A stretch of 64,000 nucleotides of DNA. It comes from Yponomeuta sedellus (taxonomy: Eukaryota; Arthropoda; Insecta; Lepidoptera; Yponomeutidae). Shown in pieces: positions 10,440-21,265 of this stretch. The position numbers and the translations under genes were made by a program. The stretch is from assembly GCA_934045075.1 (NCBI GenBank), contig OW203722.1, positions 6,257,264 to 6,321,263 on the forward strand, written 5' to 3'. Under the pieces are notes generated by a model. The model did no database searches, was not told the DNA's origin, and was given only the letters and a program-made list of their open reading frames with translations. The stretch's first letter is position 1, and each line of letters starts with the position of its first letter.

Positions 10440-11165
10440 TTACACCAAATAGCCAGTGCACAATAACAAACAGCCCGTCAACAGTCACTAAGTAAACTCA
10501 ACTAATAAATTTACCGAGCGCGATGGCGCGAGGGTGCTTAAAAACACCCGCGCGCACTAAGTCACCACTTAAGATCTCAGCGCCGCGGGACCGGACTTGT
10601 CTAACTCGGGGCAACTTTATGCATGCAAAACTGTTTAACGTCCTCGAAAATATGGCCCGGGAGTGCGCTGCTTCAGATAATTGCAGCTAAACGCCGCCGT
10701 AATGAGGCGCTCGGATTTTAACAATGATAGAGCAAGCCCGCGCCCCGGTGGGAATGTTTTAGAAGCTCTACTGCGTTTGGAGAAGGCAATAAATAGGTAA
10801 TGCGGCAGATGAATTTGCTGTTTTAGAGAAGAAATCCGACAAAATTAAAATTAAGTCAGAGTATGCAGCTCGTTACAGAAACTTCATCAGCGAGAAATTT
10901 TAGTCGTGAATTGCGATGCCAAATCGCGTTTATAAGGGGGCGCAGTATTACCATAAACGCGGTATAGTATTTGTTTTGTTTATTAGACACAAAAAAATTC
11001 TAGGGCTAGGCCGTTTAATTTATTTACAGCGTGATTTTCAAATCCGGGTTTGAAACCGTAAATCCAAATTCTAAGCCATAGGAAGTACGGTAACATTTAA
11101 AAATTTTAATGTTCTTTTATGTTAAATGTTTAAAAGAAAGAAAGAAACATATTTATTGCAAGAAC
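10440..11165. other. No gene seen
   Basis: Unassigned; GC-richer around 10500-10760, without a coding frame. A repeat that continues beyond 12184 (acatttattgcaagaacagt) begins near 11145 and was split by the next insertion. Confidence 0.4.
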
Positions 11166-11179
11166 AGTTACACACAATT

Positions 11180-12183
11180 ACACTATTTTTATTTTTAATG
11201 CACTAACCCGTGCTAAGGAACAAATTTAAAAACCTATTTAGAGGCTAAAAATTTCACCCATGCCGGGATTCGAACCCGCAACCTCTGGCTATCCGTACCA
11301 GCGCTCTACCAATTGAGCCAATGGGCGACTCACGGCATCAGTGAAATTTCGAACCTCTTTACAATATTCTCTGTATTATGTACAGGCAGCGACATCTGAC
11401 TTAAGCAAATTGCATTACTTACAGCCCCGACTACCTACTTTGCAGTTAGGTTTTAACATCGGAACGATATCACTGTACTCACATGATTACACTATTTTTA
11501 TTTTTAATGCACTAACCCGTGCTAAGGAACAAATTTAAAAACCTATTTAGAGGCTAAAAATTTCACCCATGCCGGGATTCGAACCCGCAACCTCTGGCTA
11601 TCCGTACCAGCGCTCTACCAATTGAGCCAATGGGCGACTCACGGCATCAGTGAAATTTCGAACCTCTTTACAATATTCTCTGTATTATGTACATAATACA
11701 GAGAATATTGCTGCCTGTACATAATACAGAGAATATTGTAAAGAGGTTCGAAATTTCACTGATGCCGTGAGTCGCCCATTGGCTCAATTGGTAGAGCGCT
11801 GATACGGATAGCCAGAGGTTGCGGGTTCGAATCCCGGCATGGGTGAAATTTTTAGCCTCTAAATAGGTTTTTAAATTTGTTCCTTAGCACGGGTTAGTGC
11901 ATTAAAAATAAAAATAGTGTAATCATGTGAGTACAGTGATATCGTTCCGATGTTAAAACCTAACTGCAAAGTAGGTAGTCGGGGCTGTAAGTAATGCAAT
12001 TTGCTTAAGTCAGATGTCGCTGCCTGTACATAATACAGAGAATATTGTAAAGAGGTTCGAAATTTCACTGATGCCGTGAGTCGCCCATTGGCTCAATTGG
12101 TAGAGCGCTGGTACGGATAGCCAGAGGTTGCGGGTTCGAATCCCGGCATGGGTGAAATTTTTAGCCTCTAAATAGGTTTTTAA
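11180..12183. mobile_element. tRL multimer: two minus units then two plus units
   Basis: One insertion of about 1.0 kb flanked by gttacacacaatt (11167-11179) and gttacacacaaatt (12184-12197). tRNA-like modules sit at 11256-11326 and 11566-11636 on the minus strand and at about 11778-11848 and 12088-12158 on the plus strand. The halves meet near 11697-11717 in a short repeat of ataatacagagaatattg, giving ~0.47-kb inverted arms. The left end is the A-rich 3' terminus seen from the minus strand. The mirrored 65-codon frames are a consequence of unit identity. Confidence 0.9.
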
Positions 12184-12624
12184 GTTACACACAAATTAAA
12201 TTAAAATACAAGGACAAAAAGTTGACACTAAAAATAACTAAAAAAAAAATCATTACAAACTTTGTCGCGGTGTGTCTCTGCTGCTGCAAATGGCAACTGA
12301 CTCAGCATAGTGCTGGGGGCGTGAACACTCAGCGCAGATTTTCAGTCAGTGCCGAAAGCCCTAAGTGATCCAGAGCGCGGCGTGGCCTGTTACAAAGTAA
12401 TAAATACCTAAAACAATATAATAAATACATTCCACATAACAGTAAATACAGTCAACATAATAAAAATAAAAATATTGCTTTATAGTTAGGCCAACTTAGC
12501 GAATCGTGTCAATTAATAATACATATCTGTGCATATTCATATAAAAACAAATAAACGTGGATATTATAATGCACTTGTGTTTAAATATGAAATATTTATT
12601 ATATAATTATTATTATTATTATTA
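12184..12624. other. Unassigned; continuation of the split host repeat
   Basis: Starts with the right-hand target copy gttacacacaaatt and continues a repeat interrupted at 11167. Contains gtgtgtctctgctgctgcaa. No gene seen. Confidence 0.4.
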
Positions 12625-12690
12625 AATTCTTTATTGTACCTGTAAAGATTGTACAATTGGCGGGCTTAATACTAAATAGTATACAATAAT
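12625..12690 (-). repeat. LINE 3'-tail relic
   Basis: ttctttattgtacctgtaaa followed by gattgtacaattggcgggct; matches 7254-7316 in reverse. Confidence 0.5.
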
Positions 12691-13029
12691 ATACAATTAT
12701 AAGGTAAAGATAGAATAAATACGTATCCTCGATGCGATCACATACTCGTAGTTACGTCAACTTGTCGTAGTGTTTAACGCTGTTTAACGTAAAGTATGAA
12801 ATTTGACAAGTAATACTAATATTATATTATACTAAAAATGCAGAAAACTGTCTGAAAACTATACATTTGTCATTAAATCATAAAAAATGTCCTTGAAGTA
12901 TAGAAAAAGCTATGAAAATGTCTGAGACTCGATTCCTAAACTAGTTATAATTATTATGTACCTGAGTATGTAATTACTTACCCAAAAAATTTTAACGGAA
13001 ACCTAGGTGCGCAAGTCCGCCTATCATTT

Positions 13030-14470
13030 GATAACTTGAGCCAAGTTGAGAGTCTGCGTGTTCCCCATTTGTGCTGCATGTTTTGTGTCATGATCATCGT
13101 CATAATCAGTCCACCGGAGCCCACTGCTGGATATAGCCCTTCCCCTAAATGTTCGGACCTTCCGGCGACTCAACTATGTCGTCCGACCATCGGGCTGGTG
13201 GTCTGCCTATTGACCGTCGCTTGTTCTCGGCCGCCACTCTGTAGTTGCCCTGGTCCACCTGCCGTCTTCCCGCCTTGCCAGGTGCCTTGTTTTGAGTATC
13301 GCTATTTAATTTTGACATCGCTTTGTGGAGGTGTTTGAGAAGAGTTGAAATATTAGAAGCTGCTTGATGCATTGTTAAAAACCTACCTCATTTAATATAT
13401 TTTTAAACTTGAGTCAAGTTGAGCGTCTGCGTACTCCCAATTCGTGCTGCTTGTTTTGAGAACCGCTATTTAATTTTGTCATCGTCGGTGTTTCAGAGTC
13501 GTAATATTAGGGTCTGCTTGATGCATTTATGTATTTAATTTATCAGTGACACACAAAAGCAAGGCACTAAATAATATACTTGATGTCTAGTTGACTCGCC
13601 AAAACATGTGTCGACTGCATGCAATGATTGTGATGTTTGAATTTACAAAACTTAATCTAATCTGATTCTAGATCTAAGCAATGAAGTATAGTAAAACTAA
13701 AGAAAAACAAGCTAAAAACTTAGTTATATTGTTAATGAAGAATTACTTGAAGACTTGCGTCTTAAAACAATGACCTGTTAGACAGATTGTTAAAAATCTA
13801 CTTCATTTAATTTTTAAACATGAGTCGAGTTCAGCGTCTGCGTGCTCTTTATTTGTTGTTTTAAGTAGCGCTGCTTAATTTTGACGTCGCTGTGGGGAGG
13901 TGTATAAGAGTCATACTATTGACGCATTTAATTTACCTATCAGTGACACAAAACAGCAAGGCACCAAATATTACACTTAATGTCTAGTTAATGATATGTC
14001 TAGTTGACTGTGGTGTTTGAACTTACAAAACTTAATCTAATTATCGAGTTAAACAATGAAGGATAGTAAAACAAACGAAAAACAAGCTCAAAAATGGAAA
14101 ATCTTCTTAAATTTTTAGTGAAAAGATATTTGAAGACCCGGGTTTTAAAACAATGACCTATTAGACGCATTGTTAAAAACATACCTCATTTAATTTTTAA
14201 ATATGAGTCGAGTTGAGCGCCTGCGTGTTCCCTATTTGTGTTGCATGTTTCGAGTACCGCTATTTAATTTTGACATCGCTTTATGAAGTTTCAAAGAGTC
14301 GTAACATTCGAAGCTGCTTGATGCATTTTTAATAACCTATCTCATTTAATATACCTTTAAACATGAGTCGAGTTGAGCGTCTGCGTGTTCCCAATTTGTG
14401 CTGCTTGTTTTGAGTACCGCTATTTAATTTTGACATCGCTGCGGGGAGGTGTTTAAGAGTCGTAAAGTGC
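13030..14470. repeat. Degenerate tandem repeat, five unit starts, LINE-invaded
   Basis: Unit starts of type gagtcgagttgagcgtctgc occur near 13035, 13409, 13820, 14201 and 14362. Units share gctatttaattttgacatcg, gaggtgtttaagagtcgta and tgcttgatgcatt. Spacing is 374, 411, 381 and 161 bp, so units have lost or gained sequence. A LINE fragment sits in the first unit at 13086-13287. Confidence 0.8.
13086..13287 (-). pseudogene. LINE C-terminal fragment inside the tandem repeat
   Basis: The minus strand encodes a short run including GRPPARWSDDIV, typical of the C-terminus of lepidopteran LINE reverse transcriptases, and the plus strand shows cccactgctggatatagccc. tgttttg occurs at both ends (13079-13085 and 13288-13294), matching one copy in the uninterrupted units, so it is a target duplication. 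Confidence 0.65.
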
Positions 14471-14702
14471 CGTTTATAGATGCGCTTATCGTTCAAGAAG
14501 TTTCAAACTGTTTTGTTCCGCGACTTTAAACAAATTAAGTACAATCGATTTCGTTGCCACCAACACCTTATTGTAACATAAGCTGCATATGAACTGCGTT
14601 TTCCTAAGTATAGGTTTTTGTGATATTTCTACTGGTCAATTTTATTAATGAGGATGGAAGTGACGGGTCGAATCTGTTTCGGTGAAGATATATTGTGTTA
14701 TA

Positions 14703-14975
14703 GTTGCTGTGTGGTGTCGGCCTAGAGAATAGCGCCAACCCAAATTCTTCCCGCGGGTGTCGTAAAAGGCGACTAAGGGACACAAACCGGGGGGTGGGCA
14801 GCGGCGCCCCCTGCAGTACAATTCCACCAAACTGCGATCCCCAAACCGCATGCCCAGCGTGGGGATTATGGGCATTACCCCCCAATGGTGGCACAACGTT
14901 GCGCTATGGCGCTCATTAGGGGAGGGCTATGTCCAGCAGTGGACTAATATAGCCTGAAGAAGAAGAAGAAGATAT
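14703..14975 (+). repeat. LINE 3' end (cgcgggtgtcgtaaaaggcg type)
   Basis: Runs from gtgtcggcctagagaatagc through cgcgggtgtcgtaaaaggcg and gcccagcgtggggattatgg to gtccagcagtggactaatat, with a GAA-repeat tail. Other copies: 33136-33397 (plus), 47605-47845 (minus) and 53068-53183 (minus). Open frames on both strands come from its GC-rich sequence. Confidence 0.7.
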
Positions 14976-15242
14976 ATATTTTTAAAACTGATTTAGCTGA
15001 TATAATGAGACACTAAAAAACTCATTTGTGCGAGCGAGACCGCATGTTCCATGTAAGAACAGCCTTAATATTATCATTTTATTAGCTACTTACTAATAAA
15101 TTAATAACACTATGTTACATGTTAGTTAATATTACCATGTTACATGTTACTAGGTACTCAATATTATCAGGCTTCATACCTATTACAACAAAAATATTAA
15201 AAAATATTAAAGCAACAATGTCAGAGTAAATTTTTAGGGTTG
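14976..15242. other. No gene seen
   Basis: AT-rich, with near-duplicate words (ctatgttacatgttagttaa / catgttacatgttactaggt). Confidence 0.35.
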
Positions 15243-15250
15243 TGTGAATC

Positions 15251-15586
15251 TTAAAAAAAAACTATTTAGAAGCTAAAAATTCCGCCCATGCTGGGACTCG
15301 AACCCGCTACCTCTGGCTAACCGTACCAGCGCTCTCCCAACTGAGCTAATGGGCAAATGCCGGCGTCAGCGAAATTTTGAACCTCTTTACAATATTCTCT
15401 GTATTATTTACAGGCAGCAACATCCTGCTGAAGTAATTTGCATCACTTGCAGTCTCGAGTACCTACTTTGCAGTTAATTTTTTACATCGGAATGATATCG
15501 CTGTACCCACATGATTATATTCTTTTTGTTGCACTAACCCGGGCTGAGGACAGTTTTAAAAAACTATTTAGAAGCTAAAAATCACT
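15251..15586 (-). mobile_element. tRL insertion, one unit plus ~24-bp terminal repeat
   Basis: 336 bp between copies of tgtgaatc (15243-15250 and 15587-15594). It starts and ends with the same block, actatttagaagctaaaaat, in direct orientation, so it is slightly more than one unit. The tRNA-like module is at 15284-15354 (minus), with acceptor ends gcccatt and catgggc and D-stem parts gctc and gagc. Confidence 0.8.
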
Positions 15587-15697
15587 TGTGAATCACTTTG
15601 TTGATAGGATTATCACTCTGTTCGTCCAACCGTCTATCCGTCAACACACATTATCTTGGAAAGGTGAGGAGATATGGAGTTGAAATTAATACTGTAT

Positions 15698-16098
15698 TAA
15701 ATTCATTTTAATGCACTAACCCGTGCTAAGGACAATTTTAAAAACTTATTTAGAGGCTAAAAATTCCACCCATGCCGGAATTCGAACCCGCGACCTCTGG
15801 CTATCCGTGCCAGCGCTCTTTCCAACTGAGCTAATGGATGATTCACCGGCATCAGTGAAATTTCGAACCTCTTTACAATATTTTCTGTATTCTCTGTCTC
15901 TGCAAGTGATGCAAATTACTTCAGCCAGATGTCGCTGTCTGTACGTAATACAGAGAATATTGTAAAGAGGTTCGAAATTTCACTGATGCCGGTGAGTCGC
16001 CCATTAGCTCAGTTGGAAAGAGCACTGGCACGGATATCCAGAGGTCGCGGGTTCGAATCCGGCATAGGTGGAATTTCTAGGCTCTAAATGGGTTTTTA
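15698..16098. mobile_element. tRL insertion with internal inversion
   Basis: 401 bp flanked by the 15-bp repeat aaattaatactgtat (15683-15697 and 16099-16113). The left half carries a minus-strand tRNA-like module (about 15766-15836), the right half a plus-strand one (about 16000-16075); they meet near 15880-15900. Both outer ends lie on the 3' side of the tRNA-like part. Confidence 0.85.
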
Positions 16099-16438
16099 AA
16101 ATTAATACTGTATGCCTAAAATCACGTAAAAACCAACTTCTAGTTTAAAGTAAAAAAAACTATAGTCGTATTGGCTGCAAAAAAAGGAAATTACGATACA
16201 CAAAGAAATCATAGTCATAGTGTAGTGTCCCAATGATCTAGAGCTATTAAATTTGGTAAGTAATATTGGTTTGTACTACAAATACAGAAAAAAAATCTGA
16301 TAACTATACATTAGTAATTTAATCATAAAAAATGAAGTTCGGGAAAAGCTCGAAAAAAAAACAGTCGAACCCGATTTTTAAGCTATTTATAATATCGTCG
16401 TTCATATTGCAAAATGTTCCATGTCGAATAATTAAAGT

Positions 16439-16753
16439 TTAAAAACCTAAAAAGAGGCTAAAAATTTCACCCATGCCGGGATTCGAACCCGCAACCTCTG
16501 GCGATCCGTGCCAGCGCTCTACCAATTGAGCCAATAGGCGACTCACGGCATCAGTGAAATTTCGAACCTCTTTACACTATTCTCTGTATTACGTACAGGC
16601 AGCGACATCTGACTTAAGCAAATTGCATTACTTACAGCCCCGACTACCTAGGTACTTTGCAGTTAGGTTTTAACATCGTAAATTTTTAGCCTCTAAATAG
16701 GTTTTTAAATTTGTTCCTTAGCACGGGTTAGTGCATTAAAAATAAACATAGTA
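16439..16753. mobile_element. tRL insertion with internal inversion
   Basis: 315 bp flanked by the 13-bp repeat gaataattaaagt (16426-16438 and 16754-16766). A minus-strand unit with a tRNA-like module at 16469-16539 runs to ttaggttttaacatcg, then switches at about 16679 to the plus-strand 3' part (tttttagcctctaaatagg) ending in gtgcattaaaaataaacata. Confidence 0.88.
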
Positions 16754-17055
16754 GAATAATTAAAGTGTTTTCAAAAAAATAAAAATCATTTTTCTTTTTG
16801 ACATAAATATGAAATTTTGCAATATGAACGACGATATGTAAGTACCTCTCTACAAATTTGCACGGTACTCGATGCGCGAGTTTGACTTGCACTTGGCTGG
16901 TTTCAGAAACAATTTCACACCATTTTTTCAATACAGACGTAAAATAATGCCTCATTATGAAAACCTGGATTCTAATTTCATGATCATTAGGTACGTCACA
17001 TTTCGAATTCGACTTTAATTTAGTCACATTAATTTATTATAATTTACTCTTAGTT

Positions 17056-17177
17056 TACTTAGTTTAATTTACCAAACCGGACTTGGCCCCGTGGTGGAGT
17101 ATGGCCTAATCTTCCTGCGATGTAGGAAGAGACCCGTGCCCCAGCAGTGGGGACATATAAGGGTTGATAACGTAACG
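17056..17177 (+). mobile_element. 5S-SINE, 5'-truncated tail
   Basis: Only the 3' part is present: accaaaccggacttggcccc, cctgcgatgtaggaagagac and gtgccccagcagtggggaca to gggttgataacg. The 11-bp repeat tactcttagtt flanks it (17045-17055 and 17178-17188), showing insertion as a truncated cDNA. Confidence 0.8.
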
Positions 17178-17188
17178 TACTCTTAGTT

Positions 17189-17890
17189 AATAAATTCCCA
17201 AATCGCTCACTCGAATAATTTACTTATAAAATAAAGTTAATTTTATTCATCGTTCAGGACATAAAATTTAGCAGCGAAACATCAAAAATATTGCCTTAGA
17301 CAAATATAAAGTCCTATATTAAAAAAATCATTCTCAATTAATTATAATCAAAGTAATTCTCCACACTGTCGATGTCTAGTACTAGACAATTAGTTTAAAA
17401 GATTACTTCATTATTACGAAAGCTCCCTATAGCTTCAGACACTCAATCTAGGTCAAGTTTAATTAGTCTTCTTCATAAGACCTTCGCCCGACATCCAACA
17501 AAACGTGAGTTTGATATTCAATTACTGGCAAGCGAAGCTCCCACGAACCTAATTATCCGAAGAAACCTCATGAAAAATATTCCCTCGAAGCGTTTCCCCG
17601 CAACTTAATAATTCCTCTGGTTAAGAATTAACTACCGTTGAAGTTTTCAAGCCGAAATTTTAATAAGAAAGTTGCTTGTAGGGAAGTTGCGCTGCAGTTC
17701 GGCACCGCAAATCCTTGAAGTATTCACTGTGCATATTGTGGTGGTGACTGAATGTATTATTATTATTATTAAAAAAATGGTATCACATTAAAACCAAGTT
17801 TTGCACACCGATCAGCTCACTTAAGTTTTGTAGCCATTATTTGCACGTAGTACATTTTATGATATATATCTATCTATGTAAAAACAATTT
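17189..17890. other. No gene seen
   Basis: Unassigned AT-rich DNA without a long frame or matched repeat. Confidence 0.4.
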
Positions 17891-17899
17891 AAAGGTTTA

Positions 17900-18096
17900 T
17901 ATATAATGTAGGCAAGGAAAAGACCGGGTTTTTTGAAATTCAACCCCTATGGGGTTCTAAAATTTATATGGGAGGTATAAAGAATGTTGTCTAATTTTCT
18001 TGAAACCTAAAATAAGAATAAATAAGGGAGTGAACGGGGTTGCAATATTTTGTAGCTTCTAAAGTCCACGCGGACGGAGTCGCGGGAAAAAGCTAG
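17900..18096 (+). mobile_element. Helitron-like 3' end
   Basis: Ends in ctag at 18093-18096, followed by T. A short hairpin (cgcggacggagtcgcg, 18069-18084) lies about 10 nt upstream. A 3' hairpin followed by CTRR and insertion before T is the Helitron signature. The 5' boundary is unclear and no Rep/helicase is present. Confidence 0.5.
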
Positions 18097-18112
18097 TTAA
18101 ATATAAAAATAA

Positions 18113-18182
18113 GCGCTCGTGGTTAACTCAAGTGTTTGATTTCACTCACTCGGTTGGACTTGGCCACGCGCGCTTCTCAACT
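18113..18182 (-). repeat. 5S-SINE head fragment
   Basis: The reverse complement reads gcgcgtggccaagtccaacc then gagtgagtgaaat and cacttgagttaa, like the 5' part of other 5S-SINE copies, stopping within the 5S-like region. Confidence 0.45.
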
Positions 18183-18598
18183 CACCATGACTGAACATAA
18201 TTTATTAGACCCTGATCACTCCTTACACTTTTTCACTACCGCACTCTGTTAAACTTGTAAGACAAATTCAACTCGGCAGAGGTCAATGTGCTATCGTCTG
18301 AACCTTAGTCTTCAGCGCAAACATACTGAGCGACCCTAGTAATACCCACCACTAAACAATTCATTAAGGCCTTCTAAAAACTAACGCCTGTTATCAAGAG
18401 AGTACGTTATCGCGCTTCCTTTCGCTGGGGCTTAACGCGACGTGTAACGACGTAATTCGCTGTACGGAGTACTAGAGTCTCCGCTACGGCCCTGGGGCTC
18501 TCGGGGCTCTCCTGACACACACAAATCCGGCTCGCTACACTGCTATTTGCTTGTAGACCTAGCGCAATTACGACGGAGAGCTATGACTTCTTCCTTAT

Positions 18599-18945
18599 GT
18601 GCCGTCTCATAGCGGAGGTCTACAGAAAAAGAAAACAGGACTGTGCGCGCAATTATTACTCTAAGGCTGACCCGTTCATGAATGTCGCTTGTAAAAGCAT
18701 TGATTTAAAAAAAAAAACATACAAAATTTGACCCGTGCCCCAGCAGTAGGGAGTCTCATTGCGGAGTCTTTAGGGAGTCTTTATATGCCATCTTATAGCG
18801 GAGGCCTACAGAAAAAGAAAACAGGACTGTGCGCGCAATTACTACTCTAAGGCTGACCCGTTCATGAATGTCGCTTGTAAAAGCATTGAATAAAAAAAAA
18901 TCATACAAAATTAGACCCGTGCCCCAGCACTAGGGAGGGTTGCAA
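18599..18945 (+). repeat. ~186-bp tandem duplication
   Basis: Two copies of a segment with tagcggagg, cagaaaaagaaaacaggact, gcgcgcaatt and cgttcatgaatgtcgcttgt lie 186 bp apart (18601 and 18787). Each ends with a stub of the 5S-SINE tail (gacccgtgccccagcag / gacccgtgccccagcac). Several differences between copies show the duplication is not recent. Confidence 0.85.
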
Positions 18946-18949
18946 GGCA

Positions 18950-19640
18950 AGGGTTGGCAAGGCAGGTTCAAGGGTTGATATCGATATCGATCAATACAAC
19001 ATTTTATTTAATTGGTGACTTCAGTGACATTCAAGAAGTCATACATACAACTCGTCCTTAGTGTAAAAAATAAACAGTTACAAACTTAGCTACAAAAATT
19101 TGCGTTTAACCTTGGAGTTGGGAGTGTGCTTAGGCTGCTAACTCATAAGCTACTCAATATCTCAAGTTACTTAAGCTCGTTAATAGTGCTTAGGGCTAGG
19201 GTACTTTTCAGGCGCAGTCGGTTGGCATACGTCAAATGACTGAGTTTTGTTCATGTATCTGACAACTAGAGGCTCACCATATCTTTATCTCTACTTACCC
19301 CTCCGCCATAAATACCAGTTCACGTAACTATATTCCTTATAAATCTGTCTTTTATGTTTATAAAACAGCAACATAACTGACTGTTAGACAAATGGGCGTA
19401 GATATTTGGATAAAGTATTGAGTAATAATATAAGAGTTACGAGAGAGAGTCGAGAGTAATAAGAAAGTGTTCTTTTTCACGTCATCGGCACAGGTAACTG
19501 AACTGTGTAGGTTATATTTTTTACTGTGAATGTTAGGAAATGATAAGAATTTTTGTTTTATTGTACACCACAAAAAAACATAAAATAACGTATTTTTGGT
19601 GTTTTATTTGTTGTTTTTATTATGTTAAAATTTTATTTTA
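18950..19640. other. No gene seen
   Basis: Unassigned; short frames only. Confidence 0.4.
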
Positions 19641-19649
19641 GTTCAATCA

Positions 19650-20230
19650 GGATAATTTCTATGGAAGTGGATGGAAAGGGGCCGTGAGATTACGCCACCT
19701 AGGAGAAAAGGTCTATTTGGCCTAAAAGGCCTATCATCAGCCGACCCTTGCTCAAGCTGGATAGCTGTGAGCAGGAGCGGACTGATTCTGTTTAAAGCAA
19801 CAGCAAGATCACCATGTCCAACGAAGTAGCGGCTACAGTCCCGGAAAAGTTTCATTACCTGTAAGCCACTTGACGGAGAGGCTGCGGCGGAACTTCGACT
19901 GCGTAGGTGAAGGGAACAGACGAAATATCTAGCTGACTCCGTCCCTACCACCTGGAGGGCACAAACACTGAAGAGTATGGAGATCGCTGAACCGTCTACA
20001 TGGAGAGTCGATCCAGGGATAACCTGAAGAGATAAGGGATCCTGCCCGAAGATGCTGATATCTCGTGCCGATATAGAGCTGCACAGACAACATCTTTGTG
20101 TCGGTCGTGAGGCTCAACAGTGCAGCCTTCAGGATTTCATGGAGGCATCACCCAGCGCAATCGCAGTGGCGCGGTTTTGGGAGCGAGATATCTGAGGAGG
20201 AGTTAACGCTTTCGATATGAAAGAAGAAGA
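19650..20230. other. Unrecognised GC-richer block
   Basis: Distinctly less AT-rich than its flanks, with an open minus-strand frame of 102 codons (19643-19951) and another of 62 codons (19929-20117). I do not recognise a protein domain. Its sharp composition and gaagaagaag-type right edge suggest a repeat or LINE 3' region. Confidence 0.25.
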
Positions 20231-20883
20231 AGCAAGATGGCGCTAATATCCGCTTTCGTTCTCGTACAGGGGCCTTGCCGTAGGGTTGGGACGACAATTT
20301 GCATCATACGGGCGCACCCTCAGCCTGCCGAGTCTCGGTTGCTTAGCGCTGTCGACGCTAACGATTTCCCCAGTACAATAAACTTGGGACGTCACGTCTT
20401 ATCTGGCGATGTAAATAGTTTTGTTACTGTCTCGCCCCGTAATTAACAGCCGACGGTCAAAAATAGCCTTTCGGTGGCCGCGGTGGCATATTTGTCTTGC
20501 TATTTTGGCGCAGCTCGAAAACAGTAGTCAGCTGATGTTTTTTTTCTTTATTATGAAGAAGGTCGCTGTCAAATAGATAGCGCTTCGCAGAATGCTTGTG
20601 TCGAATCCGGGAGATCCTTGGTTCGATGTTAGAATTTGCCAATGACTTTGTTCTCTCGTATATTTACGAAACTGTAATGAGAAAACCACACCGCTAAGGA
20701 ATCGGAGGAGGAAAACTCGTTAGGAAATCCGAATTTCTTGAAGGTGTCCTACGTATAAAAACCCAGTTATGGGGCTAAGTACGGAAATTTCAGGTGTAAC
20801 TAACGCACTTCCTATCAAATTGTTATTTGTGGTGGGACGTCTCGAGCTTCATTGTGTTTTAATTTTGTGTTTTTAATTTTAAC
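20231..20883. other. Unassigned, with SINE-like traces
   Basis: A degenerate tRNA-like B-box region (cttggttcgatgttagaatt) near 20620 and a tail-C-like block at 20765-20806 (tatggggctaagtacggaaa) suggest an old SINE; compare 55823-55856. Confidence 0.35.
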
Positions 20884-20894
20884 ATTTTAATGCT

Positions 20895-20931
20895 GTAGAC
20901 TTTTAGTCCGGATTTACTTACGGGTGTTGTA
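20895..20931 (-). mobile_element. 37-bp IRR-A fragment with 11-bp target duplication
   Basis: The 37 bp match the arm of the IRR-A copy at 571-828 (gtagacttttagtccggatt onward). attttaatgct flanks it at 20884-20894 and 20932-20942. Confidence 0.75.
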
Positions 20932-21265
20932 ATTTTAATGCTATTATGGATTTCCGCAAAAGTAACGCCTGATCCCATAGGTATAATATTTTTAATACAG
21001 TTGCTGAAAAAGTGGCGTATTGCAGGGACGTATAGCGTGCGGGATGTGGGCTATTACACACTCGTGCTTTTTTTTACCTTTCCCGCACTCGTGCGTTCTC
21101 TTTCCCAACTGTCAAAATAATGTATTTTAAAAAGAAAAACCAACCATGAAGTTTTTACTAAAAAAATCATAGAAGTTTTTATGATTCATGCAAATACGTA
21201 TATTTCTAAAAAGAAGCTACTAATTTGTTTCAATATCAGATTTAATGATTTGTTTGAATGTGTTA

